DNA of 64,000 bases, from contig JWTM01000273.1 in the NCBI GenBank assembly GCA_001749745.1, forward strand, positions 62,001 through 126,000. Reading direction: 5' to 3'. Positions 51,605 through 59,401 of this stretch are shown here, piece after piece; position 1 is the first letter of the stretch; every line of letters begins with the position of its first letter. The DNA is from Candidatus Marispirochaeta associata (GTDB lineage Bacteria; Spirochaetota; Spirochaetia; JC444; Marispirochaetaceae). The notes under the pieces are model-generated. The model had not been told where the DNA came from. It saw only the letters and a list, made by a program, of their open reading frames with translations, and ran no database searches. The position numbers and the translations under genes were made by a program.

Positions 51605-52614
51605 GTCCTATCCGGATTCTGCTTCTTTTGCACTCCCTGCATAAAGAGCCGCTGCTTCAAAAACTCAGGCGTCCCCGGTTGTGCCTCGCTTCCCGCCGGG
51701 ACTGAATAGGGACACACCGCCAAGCATACACCGCAGTCGGTGGCGAATTCCTTCCAGGCGGTATAACAGGCCAGATGGTCGGTTCTCCAGCGGCTATCGG
51801 GCGAGTCCGACCGGGCTCCCTTCGGAATCGCTCCGGCGGGACAGAGGGCGGCGCAGCGGCCGCAGCGCTCACAGAAAGGCTTAACATCGAAGCGGGAAGG
51901 TTGGTCGAAGAGTAGGGGCAAATCGGTGGTGACCGCTCCGAGACGTATACGGCTCCCGTATTCGGGATGTACCAGAAGCCCGTGGCGGCCGACCGAGCCC
52001 AGACCGGCCCGTTCCGCCGCCGGGGGAAAAATCAGCTCGCTGCGCCCGTCCATATGCGTCAGGGCCCGGTAACCGAGGGAACGAATAAAATAGGCCAGCT
52101 TCAGACCAGTTAGAGCTACCCGTGCGTAGATCCGGGTAACCTCTATCGACTCCTCCGGCGCAGGCGCCTTGGCCGTAGCCGGATAATCCATCGGCAGGGC
52201 GAAGATAAAGAGATGGGGATGAGGGTTATCCACCGGCTGACCGTAGTACTCTCCCCTGCCGCGGAACGAGTAGAGGAAGGCCTCGTCCAGGGCCGCGGCG
52301 CCGCCGGCGACAGCCCCGTCCCGGGCGGCTATATCCTTCAAACGCCCGGTAATCTCCGCCGGATCAGTCGCAATCCGTTCTTTCCGGGGAGCCCCTTCAA
52401 TGAGGGGGCGCAGATCGGCAATCAGCTCGAAGCAGGAATCGATCTCCAGCTGATCCAGGGTTCGGTCGGCGAAATTTCCGGGAGGCATCTCCCGCAGACG
52501 CTGATCATCGTTGAACTGCTCGGGACGCCGCTCATATTGCTCCCGAAATCGATCAGTGCCCGGTTTCAGTTTCATGCGGGAGAAGAGGGTGTCCCGTTCG
52601 TCGAATCGTTTCAT
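51601..52614 (-). CDS. 4Fe-4S dicluster protein, reductive dehalogenase/QueG-like
   Basis: 337 residues. Two iron-sulfur motifs lie near the C-terminus: CERCGRCAALCPAGAI and CGVCLAVCPYS, joined by a HLACYTAWKEF stretch. The middle has GLKLAYFIRSLGYRA and AGLGSVGRHGLLVHPEYGSRIRLGAVTTDL, typical of the cobalamin-binding domain shared by epoxyqueuosine reductases (QueG) and reductive dehalogenases. It lacks the twin-arginine signal and membrane anchor of respiratory dehalogenases, so it is cytoplasmic. It differs from true QueG in length and N-terminus; the substrate is unknown. Its ATG has no Shine-Dalgarno but a TATACT nine bases away. Confidence 0.8.
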   Translation of the reverse strand: MKRFDERDTLFSRMKLKPGTDRFREQYERRPEQFNDDQRLREMPPGNFADRTLDQLEIDSCFELIADLRPLIEGAPRKERIATDPAEITGRLKDIAARDGAVAGGAAALDEAFLYSFRGRGEYYGQPVDNPHPHLFIFALPMDYPATAKAPAPEESIEVTRIYARVALTGLKLAYFIRSLGYRALTHMDGRSELIFPPAAERAGLGSVGRHGLLVHPEYGSRIRLGAVTTDLPLLFDQPSRFDVKPFCERCGRCAALCPAGAIPKGARSDSPDSRWRTDHLACYTAWKEFATDCGVCLAVCPYSVPAGSEAQPGTPEFLKQRLFMQGVQKKQNPDRT

Positions 52615-52623
52615 CTGGCCTTC

Positions 52624-52652
52624 AGTATAGCAGCCATTTTTTCGCGGCGAAA
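52624..52652 (-). promoter_or_regulatory. Leaderless-type promoter of the 4Fe-4S gene
   Basis: On the minus strand TTTCGC (52647-52652), a 17-base spacer and TATACT (52624-52629), nine bases before the ATG at 52614. Confidence 0.5.
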
Positions 52653-52655
52653 GGA

Positions 52656-52684
52656 TTGCAGGGGGCGAGGCATCGGGCTATACT
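52656..52684 (+). promoter_or_regulatory. Near-leaderless promoter of fmdB
   Basis: TTGCAG (52656-52661), a 17-base spacer and TATACT (52679-52684), ten bases before the ATG at 52695. It stands back to back with the promoter at 52624-52652; the -35 boxes are three bases apart. Confidence 0.65.
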
Positions 52685-52694
52685 CTGAAACACC

Positions 52695-52931
52695 ATGGCT
52701 ATATATGAGTTTTTCTGTAATGTTTGTCATAATGATTCCGAACTCCTGCTGCGTAGCGGCGATATACCCCGGTGCAGCCACTGCGGCAGCGAGAATCTGG
52801 AACGAAAGATATCGACCTTTGCAATCGGTTCCGGATCCGCTACGGCCAAGAGCTGTGGCTGCGGCGGCTGTGAACCGGTCGGCGCCGGATCAGGGGGTTG
52901 CGGCGGCAGCTGCGGCTGCGGCGGTCACTAA
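52695..52931 (+). CDS. FmdB family zinc-ribbon protein
   Basis: 78 residues. MAIYEFFCNVCHNDSE and RCSHCGSENLERK form the FmdB zinc ribbon. The C-terminal 28 residues are Gly/Cys-rich with six cysteines and a final His, a tail that could bind more metal. FmdB proteins are putative regulators or metal-binding proteins of unclear function. It has no Shine-Dalgarno and starts ten bases after its -10 box. Its stop shares CTAA with the convergent MFS gene. Confidence 0.9.
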   Translation: MAIYEFFCNVCHNDSELLLRSGDIPRCSHCGSENLERKISTFAIGSGSATAKSCGCGGCEPVGAGSGGCGGSCGCGGH

Positions 52932-54256
52932 GCCTCCTGAGCCGGGGGTCGCGCGATAAGGCTGAGCACTATCAGGAACAAGGCTATGCCGAAGCAGATC
53001 CAGCTTGCCAGGGCGTAGCCGCCGGTATACCGCAGAGAGAGACTGAAGAGGTAGGGCCCCGCGGCCGATCCCGCCACGAGTAAGCCCATAGCGAAGCCGG
53101 AGATCGCTCCCAGGTGCTTGATCCCGAAGAAACGGGGCCAGGAGACCGAGTTGATCAGGTTCATCAAGCCCCCGCTGATCCCGTGCCCCAGGATCAAGAG
53201 GTAGTAGAAGAGGCCCCTATCCAGGAGTGCAAGCCCCGCCATAGCCAGCATGAGGCCGCCCAAGAGCAGAATCAGAAATATCTTCAGCGGTAGCCGATCA
53301 CTGGCCCAGCTGGCGGCGAAGTTGAGGATCAACGAGACCACCGCCGCCGGGAAGAAGATTCCCACCGCATCGGCACGGGACATGCCCGCTTCCTCGAAGA
53401 TCGACACTACGTGAAAAGTCATGGCGGTGACGAAGAGCGAGAAGAGGGATAGGCCCAAGGCGTATACCCAGAAGGTCAGCGTCGACCGCGCCTCGTTGAG
53501 AGTCCGGTCTTCCCCGGTCGATCGTTGACGGCCCCTCTTCTGGGGCGCAGGCTCAAGCCCCCCGTCCGGTTTGAGACCGCAGACAAAGGGATTGTCCCTG
53601 GCTAGGATCAGAAAGACGGCGGTGAAACCAAGCAGCAAAATTCCGGCCTGTACGAAGAGCGCTCCCCGCCAGCCGAAACGGTTGATCATTCCGTCCAGTA
53701 CCCGCGGGGCATAGGAGAAGCCGAAGCTAACCACCGTTCCCAGCACCGCGTTGGCGATGCCCCGACGCCGGTCGAACCATTTCATGGTCATGTTGCGGCT
53801 GATAAGGGTTAGTACCCCCTGGCCGAGAAAGCGAAGCAGAAAGAAGACGAGGGTAATCGCCACAAATCCGATAACGGCCATCCCGACAAAGGGAAGCAGG
53901 GAGCTGAACGCCCGACTCACGCGGTCGACGTTGGCCATACCCAGCAGGGTAAGTCCCAAGAGGAATACAACCACCGTTCCGATCAGCCTCGCCCCGATCC
54001 GGTCGATCAACTTTCCCGCCGAGGAGAGAATCAGCGCGCTGCAAACGGTCCCGATCATGTAGGAGAGACTCAGCGCAACGCGACTGAGCCCCAGGACCTC
54101 CATGAGCGAGTCGGTAAATACCGACACCCCGATAGTCTGACCGGGAACGCTCATCAGGGTCCCCAGAGCAGAGAGGGCGAGAATTATCCATCCGTAAAAA
54201 AAAGAAAAACGGCGCGGGTGAAAGGGTACTCCCGCGCCTTGATATTCGAGTTTCAT
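52928..54256 (-). CDS. MFS transporter
   Basis: 442 residues, 12 membrane helices, with a long central loop (about 215-245; LKPDGGLEPAPQKRGRQRSTGED). The A-loop-like region is AGKLIDRIGARLIG. Features such as GWIILALSALGTLMSVPGQTIGVSVFTDSLMEVLGLSR recall MFS members with a distinctive first helix, somewhat like the oxalate/formate-type antiporters, but the substrate cannot be assigned. No Shine-Dalgarno; a -10 box lies 11 bases before the ATG. It is convergent with fmdB and upstream of the partner-switching genes, 45 bases apart. Confidence 0.9.
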   Translation of the reverse strand: MKLEYQGAGVPFHPRRFSFFYGWIILALSALGTLMSVPGQTIGVSVFTDSLMEVLGLSRVALSLSYMIGTVCSALILSSAGKLIDRIGARLIGTVVVFLLGLTLLGMANVDRVSRAFSSLLPFVGMAVIGFVAITLVFFLLRFLGQGVLTLISRNMTMKWFDRRRGIANAVLGTVVSFGFSYAPRVLDGMINRFGWRGALFVQAGILLLGFTAVFLILARDNPFVCGLKPDGGLEPAPQKRGRQRSTGEDRTLNEARSTLTFWVYALGLSLFSLFVTAMTFHVVSIFEEAGMSRADAVGIFFPAAVVSLILNFAASWASDRLPLKIFLILLLGGLMLAMAGLALLDRGLFYYLLILGHGISGGLMNLINSVSWPRFFGIKHLGAISGFAMGLLVAGSAAGPYLFSLSLRYTGGYALASWICFGIALFLIVLSLIARPPAQEA

Positions 54257-54267
54257 AATGTCGGCCC

Positions 54268-54296
54268 ACTATAGTGTATTAGCCCCGGGATGGCAA
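54268..54296 (-). promoter_or_regulatory. Short-leader promoter of the MFS gene
   Basis: On the minus strand TTGCCA (54291-54296), a 17-base spacer and TATAGT (54268-54273), 11 bases before the ATG at 54256. Confidence 0.6.
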
Positions 54297-54301
54297 GCGG
54301 C

Positions 54302-54859
54302 CTACTCGAGTTCCTTACCGACGCGCCGTTTCGGGAACTTCTTCATTACCGCCACGGCGTTCTTCTTTGCATTGAAGCATACCCCCCGATTCCAATACTC
54401 AAGGGCGGCGAACATGGCGTTTCCGCCGTCGTTCTCATCGCTCTTCGCCGTCCGGAAGCTGACATAATCGGCTAGCTTCTCAAAGTTCTGACTACGGAGA
54501 CACTCGAGCCGCCGGCGGTTAAACTCGTTCCATCTCTCGAGATCCGTAAATCCTTCGCCTTGATCCTCGACGACCACCCGGGCCCGGTCGAGATCGAACT
54601 CGTACCAGACCTTTACCATCTTAGATTCATCACATTTGTTGCCGTGCTTGACGGCGTTCTTGATCAACTCGCTGATCTGCTGTTCCAGGAGGTTGATCTC
54701 CTTGATCTCAGGCGGCGCCTTCTTGACGATCAAGAGGGTAAAATACCGTATCTGACGGTAGTCCGAGGGAAATTCCTTGTAAAACATGCCCTCGGTATCG
54801 AACAAGGGGCTCGCACCGTCGATCTGAATACCAGCCTGCTCCTGCAGGTTAACCTTCAT
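54302..54859 (-). CDS. RsbW-like anti-sigma/partner-switch kinase
   Basis: 185 residues with a GHKL ATPase fold. The N-box is ISELIKNAVKHGN and the G1 box is VVVEDQGEGF, as in RsbW and SpoIIAB, which phosphorylate their STAS partner and hold a sigma factor or other target. Residues 100-185 extend the core and end in a basic stretch (KKNAVAVMKKFPKRRVGKELE). AGGAG-like bases precede the ATG, two bases after the STAS gene. The target is not encoded beside it, so output could be a sigma factor elsewhere or a non-sigma target such as cyclic-di-GMP enzymes. Confidence 0.85.
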   Translation of the reverse strand: MKVNLQEQAGIQIDGASPLFDTEGMFYKEFPSDYRQIRYFTLLIVKKAPPEIKEINLLEQQISELIKNAVKHGNKCDESKMVKVWYEFDLDRARVVVEDQGEGFTDLERWNEFNRRRLECLRSQNFEKLADYVSFRTAKSDENDGGNAMFAALEYWNRGVCFNAKKNAVAVMKKFPKRRVGKELE

Positions 54860-54861
54860 TC

Positions 54862-55200
54862 CTATTCTCCTACGACCTTTGTTGCTTCCTGTACCGACGC
54901 TGCAATCGGAAAATAGTCGGTTAATCGGGTCAGCTCAATCACTTTTTTCACCGAGCCGTGGATATTAGCCATGGCGAACCTTACTTTACTCTTGGCGGCA
55001 GTATTGCAGATATGAATCAGAACTCCTACACCGCTGGAATCGAGGTACTCCACCTCGTTCATATCCACAATTAACTTCTTTATCTCTTTTTTTAAGAGCC
55101 CCATGAAGAGCTCCTTCAACTTGCTGGCATTATAGAGGTCCATCTCGCCTTTGACCTCTACCAGAAAGACATCATTGTGTTTCTTTAAGCTCAGTTCCAT
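54862..55200 (-). CDS. STAS-domain anti-sigma factor antagonist
   Basis: 112 residues, one complete STAS domain: LVEVKGEMDLYNASKLKELF, then KLIVDMNEVEYLDSSGVGVLIHICN with the phosphorylatable Ser in DSSGVG, as in SpoIIAA/RsbV. It would be phosphorylated by the RsbW-like kinase and dephosphorylated by the PP2C protein. The gene lies between those two, with 17 bases to the phosphatase and two to the kinase. Cytoplasmic. Confidence 0.93.
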   Translation of the reverse strand: MELSLKKHNDVFLVEVKGEMDLYNASKLKELFMGLLKKEIKKLIVDMNEVEYLDSSGVGVLIHICNTAAKSKVRFAMANIHGSVKKVIELTRLTDYFPIAASVQEATKVVGE

Positions 55201-55217
55201 ACTCTGCGCTACCTCTT

Positions 55218-57074
55218 CTAGCGAAACTTTCCGACCAGAACCGTCTGATCATCATGCTGGCGGGTCATGCCCGTGAATAGCTTCATATTATTTTGTATCA
55301 GGACCGAGAGATCCTGGGGATTCGTGTCGTGGTAGCTCTTGAGCATCTTCTTCAAGCGCTCAATCCCATAGAGTTCGCCGCTGCTGTTGCGGGCCTCGAT
55401 GAAGCCCTCGGTGTAGAGGATGAAGATATCTCCTCTGCCGCAGGCGATCTCCTGAGCCTCGTAGGCGCTGTCGATCTGGATGCCGATCGGCAGGCCGGAG
55501 TGGGTATGCTGCTCGATCTTCGATTCCGACCTTCGCAGCAGCAGCATAGGCCGGTGTCCCGCGTTCGCATAGACAAGGCTCCGGGATTTTGCGTCCACCA
55601 CCATATAAAAAAGGGTAGCGAAATTATCCTTCAGGATCTTGCCGATAATACCCCGGTTGACCCAGGCGAGGATCTTTTCGACGCTGCGCTTGGACCCGGC
55701 GATCAGCTGCAGGATAGTGTGGATCATAACCATGATAACCGTAGCGGGGATTCCCTTGCGGGCGACGCTGCCGATGGCGACCGCATACCTATCCTTACCG
55801 ATGGGAATAATATCGTAGAAGTCTCCGCTGATTCCGGAAGCCGGAGTCGAGTATCCCGCCATGGAAAAGTTAGCCCCAGCAGGGAAGGTATCGGGTAGAA
55901 TCTTCTTCTGGATATCCCGGGCCAGCCAGGCCTCACGACTGTGTTCCCGGGACTCGATCAAGAGCTCGCTCAACATCAGGGTGTCCAATCCGACGGCCAC
56001 ATGCTCCGCCAGGGCGACACAGTGTCGATACTGCCAGAGATTGAAACGCTCTGTCTCCTTTTTAGCCGACCTCGAGAAGGCCAGTACCCCCAGGATCTTC
56101 TTGTCGATCAACAACGGCGTTATAATCACATCCGTTCCGTGCTGCCTGCGATGTATGGTCCTCCCTTTGCGTCCGGCCTCACCGAGAAGGGGGAGATCCA
56201 GGTCGATGAGCTCGGGCGGGATCGACTCCGCCTCGCCTCGCTTCCCAACCTTCTCCCGGGGCAGTCGGAAGATTCCCAGCCAAGCGCGTTTAATCATTTT
56301 CTCATTGAGTTCGTCAACGATGTAAGCCACGCCCCCTGCGGCGGCGGCGGAGTGCACGATTAGCTCCAGGGATTCATTCAGAAACTGATCGATTCCCGCA
56401 TCCCCCTCGACCGATTCGCGGAGATTCCGCGAGAGATTCAGTACCGCCCGCTGCTCGAGCTCCTGGGATTCAATCTGCGCCGCCGTACGCTGATCCTCAA
56501 AGAACTTGATGCTATAGATGAGCAGGAGATGCAGCCCGTTTAACAGAAAGGCGGTCACCTCTAGCCGGCCGTCCCCGCTCATGGGACCATAGAGGAGGCC
56601 GGTGTAGAGCGCGCCGGCGATCGGAATCCAGGCCCAGCGCAGGTAGGGAAGCGGAGAATAGGGGTTCCGGGGTTTATCTATAAACAGCAGGCAGCTGAAA
56701 AGAAGATAATTCAGGAGAAATGAGTAGCGAAAGAGTCCATAGACCACCGTGAAAATCGGCGGATGCCAGACATCGGCGACGACTACGACCGCAACCAGGA
56801 AGTTAAACGAGAGAAGCCAGGTATAAAGTCCGCGAAAGCGGGACTCGTCGCGAAGCCAGAAGAAGTAGAGCACCAGAATCGAGAACTCGGATATCTGATA
56901 GATCAAGTCGTTGGGAAAGAGGGCCCCCATCATCTCTCTGAAGAGAAGAATCAGCGAGATCACCGTCATTATCGGTGCCCAGCCCCGATTCCGCTTGCTT
57001 ACCGCGAGGAAGGAGAAGATTAGAGTGACGGCGGGAATTGCCAGCCGGTAGAGCAGAAGGGTGCCGATAGGCAT
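55218..57074 (-). CDS. Membrane GAF-PP2C phosphatase (SpoIIE/RsbU type)
   Basis: 618 residues. Seven or so N-terminal membrane helices (about 5-200) form a membrane sensor; a GAF domain follows (about 225-370); then a SpoIIE-type PP2C domain with ISGDFYDIIPIGKDRYAVAIGSVARKGIPATVIM and YANAGHRPMLLL. Here SVARKG replaces the usual DVSGHG of the metal site, so one metal ligand is altered. It should dephosphorylate the STAS protein encoded next. The start is uncertain: the ATG at 57074 lies 13 bases after GAGGAG, a CTG six bases earlier is better spaced, and the frame is open to a GTG at 57173. Confidence 0.85.
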   Translation of the reverse strand: MPIGTLLLYRLAIPAVTLIFSFLAVSKRNRGWAPIMTVISLILLFREMMGALFPNDLIYQISEFSILVLYFFWLRDESRFRGLYTWLLSFNFLVAVVVVADVWHPPIFTVVYGLFRYSFLLNYLLFSCLLFIDKPRNPYSPLPYLRWAWIPIAGALYTGLLYGPMSGDGRLEVTAFLLNGLHLLLIYSIKFFEDQRTAAQIESQELEQRAVLNLSRNLRESVEGDAGIDQFLNESLELIVHSAAAAGGVAYIVDELNEKMIKRAWLGIFRLPREKVGKRGEAESIPPELIDLDLPLLGEAGRKGRTIHRRQHGTDVIITPLLIDKKILGVLAFSRSAKKETERFNLWQYRHCVALAEHVAVGLDTLMLSELLIESREHSREAWLARDIQKKILPDTFPAGANFSMAGYSTPASGISGDFYDIIPIGKDRYAVAIGSVARKGIPATVIMVMIHTILQLIAGSKRSVEKILAWVNRGIIGKILKDNFATLFYMVVDAKSRSLVYANAGHRPMLLLRRSESKIEQHTHSGLPIGIQIDSAYEAQEIACGRGDIFILYTEGFIEARNSSGELYGIERLKKMLKSYHDTNPQDLSVLIQNNMKLFTGMTRQHDDQTVLVGKFR

Positions 57075-57203
57075 GAGCAGGTATGTACTCCTCGTGGAAT
57101 AGGTGTAGAAGGAGAGTGACGCTCTACTGTTTCTGGCCGATGTAGGTTTTATTAGAACTTTGTTAATCCCCACAGCATGCGGCTGTTGTGCCGTGGGCCA
57201 ATA

Positions 57204-57232
57204 TTCAATTTTTACCCATTTTCCTGTATAAG
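57204..57232 (+). promoter_or_regulatory. Promoter of arsC
   Basis: TTCAAT (57204-57209), a 17-base spacer and TATAAG (57227-57232), followed by AGGAG and the ATG at 57253. No ArsR-type palindrome is evident. Confidence 0.55.
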
Positions 57233-57252
57233 CTACGTATTAGGAGTCATGC

Positions 57253-57684
57253 ATGCATAAACGAAGCCTACTTTTTCTCTGTACCGGAAACTCCTGCCGC
57301 AGCCAGATGGCCGAAGGCTGGGCCCGCGCACTGAAGGGAGATATCTTCGAGGTTGAATCCGCCGGAATCGAAACCCATGGTCTGAATCCGAACGCCGTCA
57401 AGGTTATGGCTGAAGCCGGGGTGGATATCTCAGATCATCAGAGCAAAACGACCGCGGAGCTGACCCAGAAGGAGTTCGACTATGTGGTGACCGTCTGCGA
57501 TCACGCCGCCGAGAACTGTCCCTATTTCCCGGCCAAGACCCGGGTTCTTCATCGCGGTTTCGACGATCCGCCCAAGTTAGCCAAAGAGGCGAAGAGCGAA
57601 GAGGAGGGGTTGAACCATTACCGGCGCGTCCGGGACGAGATCAAGGATTTCATCGCTTCCCTTCCCGACGCCCTCGAAAGGTAG
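57253..57684 (+). CDS. arsC: Arsenate reductase ArsC, thioredoxin-linked type
   Basis: 143 residues, low-molecular-weight phosphatase fold. The P-loop is C10-TGNSC-R16; the redox cysteines C82 (VCDHAAENC) and C89 lie exactly where the S. aureus pI258 enzyme has them. It reduces arsenate to arsenite with thioredoxin in the cytoplasm. No arsenite pump or ArsR gene is adjacent, so it is an orphan here. HRGFDDPPK is the substrate-side Asp loop. Confidence 0.95.
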   Translation: MHKRSLLFLCTGNSCRSQMAEGWARALKGDIFEVESAGIETHGLNPNAVKVMAEAGVDISDHQSKTTAELTQKEFDYVVTVCDHAAENCPYFPAKTRVLHRGFDDPPKLAKEAKSEEEGLNHYRRVRDEIKDFIASLPDALER

Positions 57685-57698
57685 CTTAAATGTAGCGA

Positions 57699-57719
57699 CG
57701 GCGGGTTACTTACCCGCCG
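57699..57719. terminator. Convergent stem-loop between arsC and the small Cys protein
   Basis: CGGCGGGT and ACCCGCCG, an 8-pair stem with a 5-base loop (TACTT). It is symmetrical for both strands and overlaps the last codons of the minus-strand gene. There is no T-run, so it may only help 3'-end formation. Confidence 0.4.
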
Positions 57720-57936
57720 CCTTCTGTATCAATTCATAGAGCTGAAGCCGCTTATCGATCCCGCTCGATTGGGGCAACCTGGCGGCGGCGTCCCGGGCGG
57801 CGGGGGCCATCTCCTGATCGGCCGCCCAGCAGCCGAGGATCCCCGCACAGGGGGTGCCGTCGGCGGTGGCGCAGCAGTAGGAGAAGGGCACCGGATGCCC
57901 GAGCCTGCGGCAGTAACGCTCCTTCTGAAGGTTCAT
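57706..57936 (-). CDS. Small conserved Cys-rich protein
   Basis: 76 residues. The spacing YCRRLGHPVPFSYCC, then PCAGILGCW, matches a recurring small-protein pattern (CRxLGHxVxFxYC with a later PC-C-W) that I know only as hypothetical; it looks like a metal- or cluster-binding motif. The rest is a short helix. It starts five bases after trpB2 and is probably in the same transcript. Function unknown. Confidence 0.7.
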   Translation of the reverse strand: MNLQKERYCRRLGHPVPFSYCCATADGTPCAGILGCWAADQEMAPAARDAAARLPQSSGIDKRLQLYELIQKAAGK

Positions 57937-57941
57937 TCCAA

Positions 57942-59321
57942 TCAGCTCTGTACCGTCTCGACCGTGGGGAAACCCTCGAGGGCCTTCAGGTTCTCATCGA
58001 GCTGGGCCTGGGGGAACTCATGATCGTGGAGCTGTCCGCTCATGTAGGCGTCATAGCCCTTCAGGTCGACCAGACCGTGACCGCTTAAATTAAACAGGAT
58101 TACCTTCTCCTTCCCCTCCTCCTTGGCCTGCTTGGCCGCCTGGATCGCGCCGGCAACCGCATGACTGGTTTCGGGGGCGACGATAATGCCCTCGGTGCGG
58201 GCAAAGGTCAGGGCCGATTCGAAGCACTCCAACTGGTGAATCGACCGAGGGCTCATCAAGCCTTCGACGACCGCCTGGGAGACCAGCGGGGACATGCCGT
58301 GATAGCGGAGTCCTCCGGCGTGAATCGGCGGGGGAACAAAGTTGTGCCCCAGGGTATGCATCGCCATCAGCGGGGTCATGCCTGAGAAGTCTCCCAGATC
58401 GTAGGTGTAGGGTCCCTTGGTCAGGGTCGGACAGCTGGCCGGTTCCACCGGAAGAATCTCAATCTCCGCACCGTTAATCTTATCCTGGGCGAAGGGAAAG
58501 GCCAGTCCGGCGAAATTGCTGCCGCCGCCGGCGCAGCCGATTACGACGTCGGGATGCTTCTCGCCGAACTTCTTCAGCTGCTTTTGCGCCTCCAGCCCGA
58601 TTATCGACTGGTGAAGCATGACGTGGTTGAGCACGCTTCCCAGACCGTACTTGGTCTCTCCCTTCGGATCGGTAACGGCGGCTTCCACGGCTTCGGATAT
58701 GGCGATCCCGAGGCTACCCGGGGTATCGGGGTATTTCTCCAGGATCTCCCGGCCGACCTTGGTCTCGGTCGAAGGGCTGGCCACACACTCCGCTCCCCAG
58801 GTCTGCATCATCAGCTTCCTGTAGGGCTTCTGGTCGAAGGAGATGCGCACCATGTAGACCTTGCACTCGATGCCGAACTGGGCCGAGGCGAAGGCGAGGG
58901 CGCTTCCCCACTGGCCGGCGCCGGTCTCGGTGGTCATCCGCTTGACCCCGGAGATCTTGTTGTAATAGGCCTGAGCCACGGCGGTGTTGGGCTTGTGACT
59001 TCCGGCGGGGGAGACGCTTTCGTTCTTGTAGTAGATTCGGGCCGGCGTATCCAGCGCCTTCTCCAGACCGTAGGCCCGGTGGAGGGGCGAAGGACGCCAT
59101 CGATAGAGAATAGAGAGCACCTCCTCCGGAATATCGATCCACCGCTCGGCAGAGACCTCCTGTTCGATCAGAGGCGAAGGAAAGATCGGGGCCAGCATAT
59201 CCGGGGTAACCGGATTGCCGTCGGGTCCCAAGGGGGGATGAGGAGGATTGGCGAGATCCGCGGCCAGATTATACCACTGCCGGGGCATCTCATCTTCGGT
59301 CAGAAAAATACGGGTAGCCAT
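57942..59321 (-). CDS. trpB2: TrpB2-type tryptophan synthase beta chain
   Basis: 459 residues, PLP enzyme of the TrpB2 branch. The PLP lysine is in [18 protein letters not shown]; the phosphate loop is [31 protein letters not shown] is the catalytic-Glu region. TrpB2 proteins are longer than TrpB1 and make tryptophan from indole and serine, or phosphoserine in some archaea, without the usual alpha-subunit partner; no trpA is near. The ATG at 59321 has AAGGAG five bases upstream; a longer frame to 59387 would cover the promoter and operator. It may salvage indole. Confidence 0.93.
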   Translation of the reverse strand: MATRIFLTEDEMPRQWYNLAADLANPPHPPLGPDGNPVTPDMLAPIFPSPLIEQEVSAERWIDIPEEVLSILYRWRPSPLHRAYGLEKALDTPARIYYKNESVSPAGSHKPNTAVAQAYYNKISGVKRMTTETGAGQWGSALAFASAQFGIECKVYMVRISFDQKPYRKLMMQTWGAECVASPSTETKVGREILEKYPDTPGSLGIAISEAVEAAVTDPKGETKYGLGSVLNHVMLHQSIIGLEAQKQLKKFGEKHPDVVIGCAGGGSNFAGLAFPFAQDKINGAEIEILPVEPASCPTLTKGPYTYDLGDFSGMTPLMAMHTLGHNFVPPPIHAGGLRYHGMSPLVSQAVVEGLMSPRSIHQLECFESALTFARTEGIIVAPETSHAVAGAIQAAKQAKEEGKEKVILFNLSGHGLVDLKGYDAYMSGQLHDHEFPQAQLDENLKALEGFPTVETVQS

Positions 59322-59336
59322 AGGTGCTCCTTCGGT

Positions 59337-59360
59337 ACTGTTACTTTGCGTAGTAACAGT
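59337..59360. promoter_or_regulatory. Palindromic operator at the trpB2 start site
   Basis: ACTGTTACT and AGTAACAGT, exact 9-base arms with a 6-base spacer. It begins at the -10 box of the trpB2 promoter and covers the start site. A further half-site (ACAGTAC on the minus strand) lies at the -35. A tryptophan-responsive repressor is an attractive but unproved candidate. Confidence 0.7.
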
Positions 59361-59387
59361 TATAGCAGAGCAGCATTGTACTGTCAA
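59359..59387 (-). promoter_or_regulatory. Promoter of trpB2
   Basis: On the minus strand TTGACA (59382-59387), a 17-base spacer and TATAAC (59359-59364), a near-consensus housekeeping promoter. Confidence 0.85.
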
Positions 59388-59401
59388 GGAGAAACGGTCA
59401 A

